Assembly: GCA_005881175.1 (NCBI GenBank)
Contig: VBEN01000024.1
Span: 1 to 34,343 of the forward strand
Direction: 5' to 3'
From: Chloroflexota bacterium
GTDB lineage: Bacteria > Chloroflexota > Dormibacteria > CF-121
Length of the DNA stretch: 34,343 nt
Shown here: in pieces, positions 17,071-25,054 of the stretch
How positions within the stretch are numbered: the first letter of the stretch is position 1
Layout of the letters: every line of letters starts with the position of its first letter
Position numbers and translations under genes: made by a program
Notes under the pieces: model-generated
Told to the model about the DNA's origin: nothing
Seen by the model: the letters and a program-made list of their open reading frames with translations, nothing else
The model's database searches: none

Positions 17071-18093
17071 GTGCAATTAGGCGTCCTGCCCCCGTTCAGT
17101 CCGATGGAGGCGAAGGTCCAGTCGGAGCTGCCCCGCGGCGACGCCTGGCAGTACGAGCCGAAATGGGATGGCTTCCGCGCCGTCGCCTTCAAAGACGGCG
17201 ACGAGGTCGTCATCCACAGCCGCAACCAGAAACCGCTCACCCGCTACTTTCCCGAGCTGGTGCCGGCGATCCAGCGGATCAAGCCGAAACGCGCCGTGCT
17301 CGACGGCGAGATCGTGATCTTCACCGGGTTCGGGACCGATTTCGACGCCATGACGCTGCGAATCCACCCGGCCGCCTCGCGCGTCAACATGCTGGCCAAG
17401 GAGCAGCCCGCCACCTATATCGCATTCGACCTGCTGGCGGACGGCGATGAGAGCCTGCTCGACGTGCCGCTCAGGGAGCGCCGGCCGCGCCTTGAATCAC
17501 TCCTCGGTCGCAAGCCCGAGTCGATCAATCTCAGTCCGGTCACGCGTGACCGGGAGGTGGCGCTTAACTGGCTCAAGGAATATCGGGGAACCGGCCTCGA
17601 CGGCATCGTTGCCAAGCGCGTGGACAGTATTTACCATCCCGGCGAGCGCGCCATGATCAAGGTGAAAGAACAGCGCACCGCCGATTGCGTCGTCGGCGGC
17701 TTTCGCTGGGGCAATGACGGGAAACGCGTAGGCTCCCTGCTGCTCGGCGTGTATCGGGGCAAGACCCTCGAGTACATCGGCCATACGTCGGGTTTCGATG
17801 ACGCCCAGCGCCGCGAGCTGGTTGGTCTGCTCGAGCCGCTCCGTGGCGGCCCCAGTTTCGAGGGCGGCCGCGCCCCCGGCGGCCCGAGCCGCTGGTCGCA
17901 GGATCGCGACCTTGCCTGGGAACCGGTGCGGCCGGAGCTCGTGTGCGAGGTGGCTTTCGACCGGCTGGAGAACGACCGGTTCCGCCACGGGGTCGGCTTT
18001 GTGCGCTGGCGACCGGATAAATCGCCGAAGTCCTGCACGATGGCGCAACTCAAGGCCGAGGCCTCGGTCGAGCTAAAGAAGTTGTTCGCCTAG
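17071..18093 (+). CDS. ATP-dependent DNA ligase (LigC/LigD ligase-domain type)
   Basis: 'YEPKWDGFRAVAF' lysine motif, 'VLDGEIVIF', 'YIAFDLLADG', 'LDGIVAKRVDSIYHPGERAMIKVKEQRTADCVVGGFRWG', 'VCEVAFDRLENDRFRHGVGFVRWRPDKSPKSC'. Confidence 0.92.
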   Translation: MQLGVLPPFSPMEAKVQSELPRGDAWQYEPKWDGFRAVAFKDGDEVVIHSRNQKPLTRYFPELVPAIQRIKPKRAVLDGEIVIFTGFGTDFDAMTLRIHPAASRVNMLAKEQPATYIAFDLLADGDESLLDVPLRERRPRLESLLGRKPESINLSPVTRDREVALNWLKEYRGTGLDGIVAKRVDSIYHPGERAMIKVKEQRTADCVVGGFRWGNDGKRVGSLLLGVYRGKTLEYIGHTSGFDDAQRRELVGLLEPLRGGPSFEGGRAPGGPSRWSQDRDLAWEPVRPELVCEVAFDRLENDRFRHGVGFVRWRPDKSPKSCTMAQLKAEASVELKKLFA

Positions 18094-18302
18094 CGCCGGC
18101 GGCGTTTGCCGGCGTCGCGCTCCTGCTTCGCCTCGTACTCGCCGGAAACTTCGCGATCGAGCTCGGAGGCCGCGGTCTTGGCCTTCTCCGGGAGGGGCCG
18201 ATCCTCCCCCTCACGCTCGACCTTCCTCGCGATGTCAGACGGTTCCAGCGGCGGCTCCGGTGTCGGGCCGCCGGTGATCGACTCCGCCTCGGGCTCAGCC
18301 AT
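18090..18302 (-). CDS. Small, highly charged hypothetical protein
   Basis: 70 aa MAEPEAESITGGPTPEPPLEPSDIARKVEREGEDRPLPEKAKTAASELDREVSGEYEAKQERDAGKRRRR. GGGAGG upstream of the ATG. Convergent with the ligase. Confidence 0.6.
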   Translation of the reverse strand: MAEPEAESITGGPTPEPPLEPSDIARKVEREGEDRPLPEKAKTAASELDREVSGEYEAKQERDAGKRRRR

Positions 18303-18348
18303 AATTCAGGCCTCCCTTTAAGTTGCTACTTGCGCTATCATTTTAGGA

Positions 18349-18354
18349 TATAAT
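18349..18354 (+). promoter_or_regulatory. -10 element (TATAAT) for the CBS/BON operon
   Basis: Exact TATAAT in an AT-rich island upstream of the 18407 ATG. The -35 is not convincing. Confidence 0.5.
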
Positions 18355-18406
18355 CTGAGGCTTACATGCAAATGAAGCCGCAAAAGGCGCTCAGGGAGGT
18401 GCCCCG

Positions 18407-18823
18407 ATGAAAGTACGAGACGCAATGGCCAAGACCGTGACGTCGGCCAAAAAGAACGACAAGGTGATCGACGTCGCCAAAAAGATGAAGCAGGAAGACG
18501 CGGGGTTCATCCCGGTCATTGAAGACGGTGGAACGGTGATTGGCGTGATCACCGATCGCGACATCGTGATCCGTTGCATTGCCGAGGGGCACGACCCCCG
18601 GGGCGAGACGGCCGAGCACGTGATGAGCACGCAGGTCACGATCATTTCGCCGGAGGACGACATCGAGGAGGCGGGCCGCAAGATGGAACGCGAGGAGATC
18701 CGGCGCTTGGCGGTTGCCGAGAACGGTCGCCTGGTTGGCGTTCTCAGCCATGGCAACCTGGTCCAGGCGACCAAAAACAAAACGGCCGAGAAGGTGACGG
18801 AGGGGGTGACGCGGGGTGCCTGA
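18407..18823 (+). CDS. CBS domain-containing protein
   Basis: Two CBS repeats: 'MKVRDAMAKTVTSAKKNDKVIDVAKKMKQEDAGFIPVIEDGGTVIGVITDRDIVIR' and 'VMSTQVTIISPEDDIEEAGRKMEREEIRRLAVAENGRLVGVLSHGNLVQ'. Confidence 0.93.
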   Translation: MKVRDAMAKTVTSAKKNDKVIDVAKKMKQEDAGFIPVIEDGGTVIGVITDRDIVIRCIAEGHDPRGETAEHVMSTQVTIISPEDDIEEAGRKMEREEIRRLAVAENGRLVGVLSHGNLVQATKNKTAEKVTEGVTRGA

Positions 18824-19490
18824 CCTGAAGCAGGTTGACCTCAAGCAAGTCAGTAGCGACGTCGCCGATCGGGTCGGCCGGGCTGCGAAAGAGCTGACGA
18901 GCGGTGCCGGAAACGCCGCTCGGGAGCTCGCCGCCTCCGCTGAGGAGTCGGTCAACACCCAGATCCGTAAGCAGACAAAGGCGGCACGCAAGCGGCTGCC
19001 CGCGCGCGGCGGGCCGTCCCCGCTCTCGATCATCGCCGGCGCCATCAGCGGTGCGGTCGCTGTTTATTTCCTCGATCCGGAACGTGGCCGCGCCCGACGC
19101 GCCGTATTCGCCGATTGGTCGGCCGCCCGACTGCGCCGTGGCTGGCGCGCGTTGAACCAGTGGGGGAGGCGGACCGGCACCACCGCGGCGGCCCTCCCCC
19201 AGCGGATGGTGACGCTGCGATCCGCGCCGTCCCCCGTGGATGATCTGACTTTGCGCGACCGTGTGGAAAGCGAGGTCTTGCGCAATCGTGATCTGCCGAA
19301 GGGACAGATCAATTTCGATGTCGAGTCCAGCGTCGTTACCGTTCGGGGCCAGGTGGACAACGCCTACCAGATCGCGACCATTGAGAAGGCCGTCCTGAAG
19401 GTGCCGGGCGTCGGCGGCGTTGAAAACCTTCTGCACGTCAGCGGCACGCCGGCCCCCAACAAGGCGGAAGCCCGGGAGAACATCAGCTAA
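18816..19490 (+). CDS. BON domain-containing protein with an Ala-rich N-terminal helical region and one TM-like segment
   Basis: BON core 'LRDRVESEVLRNRDLPKGQINFDVESSVVTVRGQVDNAYQIATIEKAVLKVPGVGGVENLLHV', preceded by 'LSIIAGAISGAVAVYFLDPERGRARRA'. GTG start overlaps the CBS gene by 8 nt. Confidence 0.85.
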   Translation: MPDLKQVDLKQVSSDVADRVGRAAKELTSGAGNAARELAASAEESVNTQIRKQTKAARKRLPARGGPSPLSIIAGAISGAVAVYFLDPERGRARRAVFADWSAARLRRGWRALNQWGRRTGTTAAALPQRMVTLRSAPSPVDDLTLRDRVESEVLRNRDLPKGQINFDVESSVVTVRGQVDNAYQIATIEKAVLKVPGVGGVENLLHVSGTPAPNKAEARENIS

Positions 19491-19509
19491 ATAGAGCTCG
19501 AGTCGGTTT

Positions 19510-19544
19510 GAGCGGTCGGCATTTCCCCCGCCGGCCGCTCTTTT
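19510..19544 (+). terminator. Intrinsic terminator of the CBS-BON operon
   Basis: GAGCGGTCGGC-ATTTCCCCC-GCCGGCCGCTC-TTTT: 11-bp stem with one wobble, then a T-run. Confidence 0.85.
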
Positions 19545-19586
19545 CGTTGCGGCCTGCTCCCATCCGCGCCTACTAGACTTCAGCCG

Positions 19587-20675
19587 ATGCGCACCGGCAC
19601 CGCCGATCTACCGCTGCACAGCGGCCGCGCACCCCGCTGGTTGTTCGAGCGCATGACCTCGCTGGCCCGCGAGATGACGCTGGCGATCCTTTCGGAGGAA
19701 GGCGCGCCAGGCCTGCTGCGCCGGCTTGCCGATCCGGTCTGGTTCCAGGCCTTCGGCTGCGTGCTCGGTTTCGATTGGCACAGCAGTGGACTGACCACGA
19801 CCGCCTGCGGCGCGCTGAAGCAAGGCCTGAAGGATCTCTCGGGCGAGACCGGGATCTTCATTGCAGGCGGCAAGGGCAAGACGTCGCGCAAGACACCGCA
19901 GGAGATCGAGTCCGCGTGCTGGACCACCGGCCAGGATGCCGCGCCACTCATTCGCGCCAGCCGGCTCTCGGCGAAGGTCGATTCGGCCGCCGTGCAGGAC
20001 GGCTTCCAGGTCTATCACCACAGCTTCTTCTTCACGAGCGACGGTTCCTGGGCCGTGGTGCAGCAAGGCATGAACGAGCGCTCCCTGATGGCACGCCGGT
20101 ATCACTGGCTGCCGCCCGAGCGATTCGACTGGGACCCGCATGCCGCCGTCGCGGGGCAGCCCACCCAGGACGTCCTCAATCTCGTGGCATCCGAAGGCGA
20201 GGGCAACCGAACGGTCGCCGTCGAGATCGCCCGTGAGAATCCGACCAAACTTGTTATCGAACTTACGCGGATGCGAACGGTCTCCTTGCCTCGCCACCAT
20301 GAGATCCGGCTGAGCGACATCCACCCCGATCGGTTGGCGCGGATTCTGCTGACGACGTATGAGCGGCAGCCCGAGGACTACACCGCGTTGCTGGCGGTGC
20401 CAGGCGTTGGCGCCAAAGCCTTGCGCGCGCTGGCGCTGGTCGCCGAGCTGACCTACGGCGAGCCGGCGTCGGTGCGGGATCCGGTCTCCTATTCCTTCGC
20501 CCACGGCGGCAAGGATGGGACCCCTTTTCCGGTCGATCGATCGACGTATGACGCCACCATCGCGTCCTTGCGCCACGCGGTCCAGGACACGCGCGCGGGG
20601 CTGACGGAGAAGTCGGCGGCGCTCAAGCGCCTCGCCGGCGTGGAGCGATCGCTCATCTCCACGGCGGCGTCGTGA
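19587..20675 (+). CDS. DUF763 family protein
   Basis: 'MRTGTADLPLHSGRAPRWLFERMTSLAREMTLAILSEEGAPGLLRRLADPVWFQAFGCVLGFDWHSSGLTTTACGALKQGL...IFIAGGKGKTSRKTP' matches the DUF763 pattern. HhH-like 'YTALLAVPGVGAKALRALALVAELTYG'. Confidence 0.85.
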   Translation: MRTGTADLPLHSGRAPRWLFERMTSLAREMTLAILSEEGAPGLLRRLADPVWFQAFGCVLGFDWHSSGLTTTACGALKQGLKDLSGETGIFIAGGKGKTSRKTPQEIESACWTTGQDAAPLIRASRLSAKVDSAAVQDGFQVYHHSFFFTSDGSWAVVQQGMNERSLMARRYHWLPPERFDWDPHAAVAGQPTQDVLNLVASEGEGNRTVAVEIARENPTKLVIELTRMRTVSLPRHHEIRLSDIHPDRLARILLTTYERQPEDYTALLAVPGVGAKALRALALVAELTYGEPASVRDPVSYSFAHGGKDGTPFPVDRSTYDATIASLRHAVQDTRAGLTEKSAALKRLAGVERSLISTAAS

Positions 20676-21223
20676 CCGCAACCGGCGAACGAATGGAGAT
20701 TCCTGCAACCGCCCTGGTGCTCCTGATCGGCGCGGCGGGCTCCGGCAAGTCGACCTTCGCGGCCCGGCATTTCGCGTCCGGCGATGTCGTTTCCTCCGAC
20801 CAGCTGCGGGCGCGCATCGGCGAGAGCGAATCTGACCAGCGGGCCAACGAGGACGTCTTCGAGCGCTTGCAGGCGCTCGTACAAGACCGGCTGGCCGCCG
20901 GCGTGCTGACGATCATCGACGCCACGAACACAGACTGGATGCGACGCACTGCGCTGATCGGGATGGCGCGCCATCACCGGCGTCCGGTGATCGCCATTGT
21001 CTTCGACCTCCCGTTGGAGATCTGTCTGAACCGGATTGCGGCGCGCCCGCGCACCGTGCGGGCCGCCGTCGTCAGGCGACAAGTCAGTGAGGTGCGCCAC
21101 GACCGCGAGCGGCTCGACCTCGAGGGCTTCGCGGCGATCTACGTGCTCGCGTCAACTCATGAGGTCGAGGGCGCCAGCGTGGATATCAAAAAGGGCCCGG
21201 TCGTCCGGGCCCTCTCCTCGTAG
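20672..21223 (+). CDS. Pnkp-like P-loop polynucleotide kinase (AAA_33 type)
   Basis: Walker A 'LIGAAGSGKSTFAARHF', 'VVSSDQLRARIGESESDQRANEDVFERLQALVQDRLAAGVLTIIDATNTDWMRRTALIGMARHHRRPVIAIVFDLPLEICLNRIAARPRTV'. GTGA overlap with DUF763. Confidence 0.85.
   Translation: MTATGERMEIPATALVLLIGAAGSGKSTFAARHFASGDVVSSDQLRARIGESESDQRANEDVFERLQALVQDRLAAGVLTIIDATNTDWMRRTALIGMARHHRRPVIAIVFDLPLEICLNRIAARPRTVRAAVVRRQVSEVRHDRERLDLEGFAAIYVLASTHEVEGASVDIKKGPVVRALSS
21188..21213 (-). terminator. Intrinsic terminator for the minus-strand gene 21237-21818, inside the 3' coding end of the opposing kinase
   Basis: Minus strand: AGGGCCCGG-ACGA-CCGGGCCCTTTTT: perfect 9-bp stem, tetraloop, T-run. Confidence 0.8.
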
Positions 21224-21236
21224 CAGCGAGCGTCAC

Positions 21237-21818
21237 TCAGTCGCGATGAGCGCAGGCGGTCGCAACCGCGGCAAACGCCGCCTTCAACCCAGCCAGGTCC
21301 GTCGTGCGGGGTGCCTGTAACAGGGTCTGTAGGTTCGTGATGGCGGACTGGCAAGCCGCACTCGGAGCCGGCAGGCACGCCGTGCGCGCCGCCGTCAGGG
21401 CATTGCGCCACTGTTGCGCCTCCGCCAGGTCTTCGGCGCGCGCGGCCTGCAACGCGGTCAACGACAGCGGTTGCCGGCTGGCCAGCTCCGCGGCGTCCTC
21501 GGCCACCTCGGCCTGATGCAAGGCCTTCAAGGCATTGATCGCCTGCTGGCAAGCGGCTGACAGCGTGAACCTGGCCGCCGCCGGCTTGACCGCCGCGAGC
21601 GGTTTTTCGGCAGGCCCGGCGATCGCCGGCGCCGTGATGGCCCCGCGGGTTGCCACGGAGACCTCGTCGCGGTCGGCCCTCATGATGGTTGTCGTCCCTG
21701 CAACCAGGCTCACGACGCTCCCCGGCGAGCCCTGGTGGCTGTTGCTGCTGGCGTTCGCGGTGAGGGTTGCGATCCCGATGGCCGCGATCGCCCCCGTTAT
21801 CATCGCCTTTGTTCGCAC
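21237..21818 (-). CDS. Secreted alpha-helical protein with internal duplication, unknown function
   Basis: Signal-like 'MRTKAMITGAIAAIGIATLTANASS'. Repeats 'SAACQQAINALKALHQAE...ALTAARTAC' and 'SAACQSAITNLQTLLQAP...AFAAVATAC'. GTG start with AAGGAGG upstream. Confidence 0.7.
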   Translation of the reverse strand: MRTKAMITGAIAAIGIATLTANASSNSHQGSPGSVVSLVAGTTTIMRADRDEVSVATRGAITAPAIAGPAEKPLAAVKPAAARFTLSAACQQAINALKALHQAEVAEDAAELASRQPLSLTALQAARAEDLAEAQQWRNALTAARTACLPAPSAACQSAITNLQTLLQAPRTTDLAGLKAAFAAVATACAHRD

Positions 21819-21947
21819 GATTCGTCCTCCTTGGCGGGTAGTCGTCTTGTAAAACGGCGACGGCTGAGCCCGCTTACGCCCGGTTAAGAATCATCTAGAC
21901 CCCTAGGCGAACGTTAGTTCGGAACGGCTCGAATCACGGTCGCGGAG

Positions 21948-23783
21948 TCAGGGCACGAGGTGGACCGGCCCGCCCTTCAGGCCGACGGCCACTGTCACTG
22001 TGTCGTAGGTGATGGTCGCCGGACCCGTGACGTACTGCAGCTTCCACCAGTCTTGTCCTGGCGGCGGGTTGTAGGAGGACGGAATCGGAATTTCGAGGTG
22101 GATCCACTGGCTATTGGCTGACACCCCGGTGCGGGTGTCCACGGCGGTGAAGGACGCCAGCCGGTTGGTGGAGGCGCTGGCCCAAACCCGATAATTCCGC
22201 GCCGCGAGACTCGAGCGCTTTTGGCCCAGATCGTAGATATTGATGCCCAACGGCGAGGTCGCGACCGCCCCCGCCGGGTCCAGGATATTGATGGCGACAA
22301 AACCGCTCGTGCTGAAGACGTCGCCGGGGTCCCAGAGATCGATCGTAACCGTGAGGCCGGCGTAGTCACGGGGCAGCTGGAACAGATTCATGGTGAAGCT
22401 TCCCCCGAGTCCGGCATCGAATGGGGTGAAGAAGCACATGTCGTACCAAGCCGCTGTCTGGCAGCTGGTGCAGGCAGTGCGGCTGGCATCACCATTGACC
22501 GCGCGCAACGCATAACCTTTCTTGCCGATCGTGCTCGAGCTGGTAAAGCTCCGCCCATTGTTGTCCAGGGTGTCGACCCGCAACCGGTAGGTACCGGGCA
22601 CCAGCACGCCTCCCTGGTCATAGGTGCTGAATGCCCCTGTCTGCTGCAAGCTGACAAGGCCGTCGTCCTGCGGCTCGCTGTACGTGGCGGGGTCAATCCA
22701 ATTGTGATAGATCAGCATGTTGGTTGGCAGACCACCCGAGTAGCTCTGCGTCACCCTGCGTCCCCGACTCGAGCCGCCCATGACGAGGTACTGGTTCGAT
22801 GCCATCGACCAGTTGCTGGCGTCGATGGGGTAAACAGTGGTCTGCGAAAGGAGCACGTCGCTGCTGCGAATGAAGAGATTGTTCACCCAGTAAAGGCTGT
22901 AGCGCATCGCCGGATAGTTCGCGGCCGTCGCCCCGCCCATGTCGTCGTCCTCGTGATACCAGCTGATCCCACGGGTCGAACACGCGCGCAGAGCCGGGTT
23001 CTGGTTGTCGTTATTGCAGAAGTTTGCCGCGGCGCCGTACCCATCGGGGGCATAAGCGGCGTTGTAAATCTGAATCACCCCGCCCGCCCCACCACCAGGG
23101 ATGGTGACGCGGTAGTTGTAGCCTCCTCGGTCGGAAACCGAAGGATCCATGAGCTCCGTGGCGTTGGCGTAGCTGATCTGGTGGACGTCGTCCGTGGCGC
23201 CGGCACCGGCGGGCGGATTGAACGGACTTGGCGTGAAGGCGTCGCCATACCCGCGGTCGGTACCCCAACCCTCAGTCCGCATGAACGAGAACCTTGTGCG
23301 TCCCAGCTCGCCGAGCGCAGCGCCCAGCTGGCTCCCGGGCTCGCCCAGGGAGATCGGCGGCAGGTAGGCCGCCACCGCGATCTTCTTTACAACATAGGGG
23401 CGGAAGCCGAACGCCTCCATGAAAAATACCGGTGCCGTGCGCTCGACGGTCACCTGGAGCTGGTTCGGGTAGCCGGTGACCCGACTCGGGGTGACCACGA
23501 TCCCGTTGGCCGCGTCGGCGGTGTCGAACCCGTTGCGCCTTGCCTCGTCGAGGGCGCGGTCGGTCGCATCGTTACGCGATCCCGGCGGCATGGCATTACT
23601 CGGGCTGAACTGGTCGGGCATGAAGACGACCCCAGACAGGGCGGCAGCGGCCGCGGCCCGCTCGGTGGCGACGCTATAGAAATAACCGACCACCATGTCG
23701 ACCCCCAGACCAACCCCAGCGATGAGCAATGTCCCGGCCATGGCGACCACGACGATGGCCTGCCCGAATTGCGAGCGTTTCAT
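21948..23783 (-). CDS. TadG/TadE-like pilus-assembly-associated protein with a large beta-rich extracellular region
   Basis: 'MKRSQFGQAIVVVAMAGTLLIAGVGLGVDMVVGYFYSVATERAAAAAALSGVVFMP', 'APVFFMEAFGFRPYVVKKIAVAAY' are TadG-like. Overlaps the next gene by ATGA. Confidence 0.78.
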   Translation of the reverse strand: MKRSQFGQAIVVVAMAGTLLIAGVGLGVDMVVGYFYSVATERAAAAAALSGVVFMPDQFSPSNAMPPGSRNDATDRALDEARRNGFDTADAANGIVVTPSRVTGYPNQLQVTVERTAPVFFMEAFGFRPYVVKKIAVAAYLPPISLGEPGSQLGAALGELGRTRFSFMRTEGWGTDRGYGDAFTPSPFNPPAGAGATDDVHQISYANATELMDPSVSDRGGYNYRVTIPGGGAGGVIQIYNAAYAPDGYGAAANFCNNDNQNPALRACSTRGISWYHEDDDMGGATAANYPAMRYSLYWVNNLFIRSSDVLLSQTTVYPIDASNWSMASNQYLVMGGSSRGRRVTQSYSGGLPTNMLIYHNWIDPATYSEPQDDGLVSLQQTGAFSTYDQGGVLVPGTYRLRVDTLDNNGRSFTSSSTIGKKGYALRAVNGDASRTACTSCQTAAWYDMCFFTPFDAGLGGSFTMNLFQLPRDYAGLTVTIDLWDPGDVFSTSGFVAINILDPAGAVATSPLGINIYDLGQKRSSLAARNYRVWASASTNRLASFTAVDTRTGVSANSQWIHLEIPIPSSYNPPPGQDWWKLQYVTGPATITYDTVTVAVGLKGGPVHLVP

Positions 23784-24346
23784 CCCAGAATCGGTGCCGC
23801 CTTCATGACCGAATAGTCGGAGAGGGTGAGGTTCTTGGGAAAGATGCCGGCCGGAGCGTTGTAGGTCCAGACCAGCCTGACCCCAATGGAAGTCTCGTTG
23901 GGGGGAGTCTGCTTTCGCTTGTTGATGGGGAAAGTCTGCGTCCCGACGGTCACGTCACCACCAGGGCTGATGAAGTACTTATCGACGAGATCCACGCCCG
24001 ACCGATAGTTGCCGTCCTCCCTCGTGGGCGCATAAATATCGATTTCTGACACGGTGCTGGATGTCATGCCGCCGGCCATCGCTAGAACGTTATGGACGAT
24101 CTGCATGTCGATATCGGCGGTCGTGGCTCCCGGGTTTGACTGCGACCCGCCGAGCTCCGCCGCCAGGCGAGCGCCCTGGCGAACGGCGGACCCGGACGTG
24201 ACTTTGTCCGAGGCCATGATGCTGGCGTCGAAACCACCCATGAGCAGCAAGGCGAGCAAAGGGGTCAGAATGGCGAGCTCCACGAGAGACTGGCCGAGCC
24301 GGCGATGCCGATCGGGCGCACAAGCGAAACGGAGGCGTGTCCGCAT
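23780..24346 (-). CDS. TadE-like family protein
   Basis: 'RRLGQSLVELAILTPLLALLLMGGFDASIMASDKVTSGSAVRQGARLAAELGG'. Start set at the internal Met near 24346, next to the preceding stop. Confidence 0.78.
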   Translation of the reverse strand: MRTRLRFACAPDRHRRLGQSLVELAILTPLLALLLMGGFDASIMASDKVTSGSAVRQGARLAAELGGSQSNPGATTADIDMQIVHNVLAMAGGMTSSTVSEIDIYAPTREDGNYRSGVDLVDKYFISPGGDVTVGTQTFPINKRKQTPPNETSIGVRLVWTYNAPAGIFPKNLTLSDYSVMKAAPILG

Positions 24347-24347
24347 G

Positions 24348-24881
24348 TCAGTAGCTCTGCGGCTCCAGCCGGATGTAATGGGTGACGGTGCTCTGCAGCG
24401 GACCGAGCGGCGCCAAAAAGCCAGCCTTCCACCTGTAGGTGAAATGGACGGTAATGCCCAGAAAATCACTGGTGCCGTTGCCGACGTTGCGTGATGCCGC
24501 TGTCCAGGGCTCGGGCATCATCGGGGTGCCGTCAACACGGTACCGGTTGAAGAAGATGGTGTCGGGCGTCAGGTTTCCATTCGCGTCCTGATTGAGCTTG
24601 TAGACGTCGACCTCATCCACGGAAAAGATTCCGGTGGCTCCGACGTGTTCGCGAATCACTCGGATCGACTGGTCATCGGCCGTGGCCGCATTGCCGAGTT
24701 GAGCAGCCATGCGGGCACCGTCAACGGTGGCATAGCGAGCGGTTCCCACGCTGAACATGAGAAGACCGCCATCCAGCACCCCCAGCATGAGCATGAAGAG
24801 CACGGGTAGGACAACAGCGAACTCGGTCATCGCCTGGCCGTAGCCGCGTTCCCCTCGACCCCGCCGCCTTACGGGAATCAT
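24348..24881 (-). CDS. TadE-like family protein
   Basis: 'RGYGQAMTEFAVVLPVLFMLMLGVLDGGLLMFSVGTARYATVDGARMAAQLG' TadE-type N-terminal TM. Confidence 0.8.
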   Translation of the reverse strand: MIPVRRRGRGERGYGQAMTEFAVVLPVLFMLMLGVLDGGLLMFSVGTARYATVDGARMAAQLGNAATADDQSIRVIREHVGATGIFSVDEVDVYKLNQDANGNLTPDTIFFNRYRVDGTPMMPEPWTAASRNVGNGTSDFLGITVHFTYRWKAGFLAPLGPLQSTVTHYIRLEPQSY

Positions 24882-25054
24882 TACAGCCCCTCATAACAGC
24901 AACGTTGAGATCGCGTCCGTCCAATGTCGGCCGGGCAAGTTGCGACAGGTGTCTTGGGCCCGCGATTTCCATTACCGAGCCGCGACCATCGTCACGCCGC
25001 CGTGCGCGCGCCGGGGTTGTCCAGTGCATGGCGCGGTCGGTGTAGTGTCAGCGC

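Noticed and set aside
17071-18093. NHEJ system (LigD + Ku)
   Set aside because: Only the ligase domain is present; no polymerase or phosphoesterase domain and no Ku gene in the window.
22221-23816. 531-aa plus-strand ORF opposite the TadG-like gene
   Set aside because: Antisense shadow frame; the minus-strand ORF has a clean N-terminal TM and coupled neighbours.
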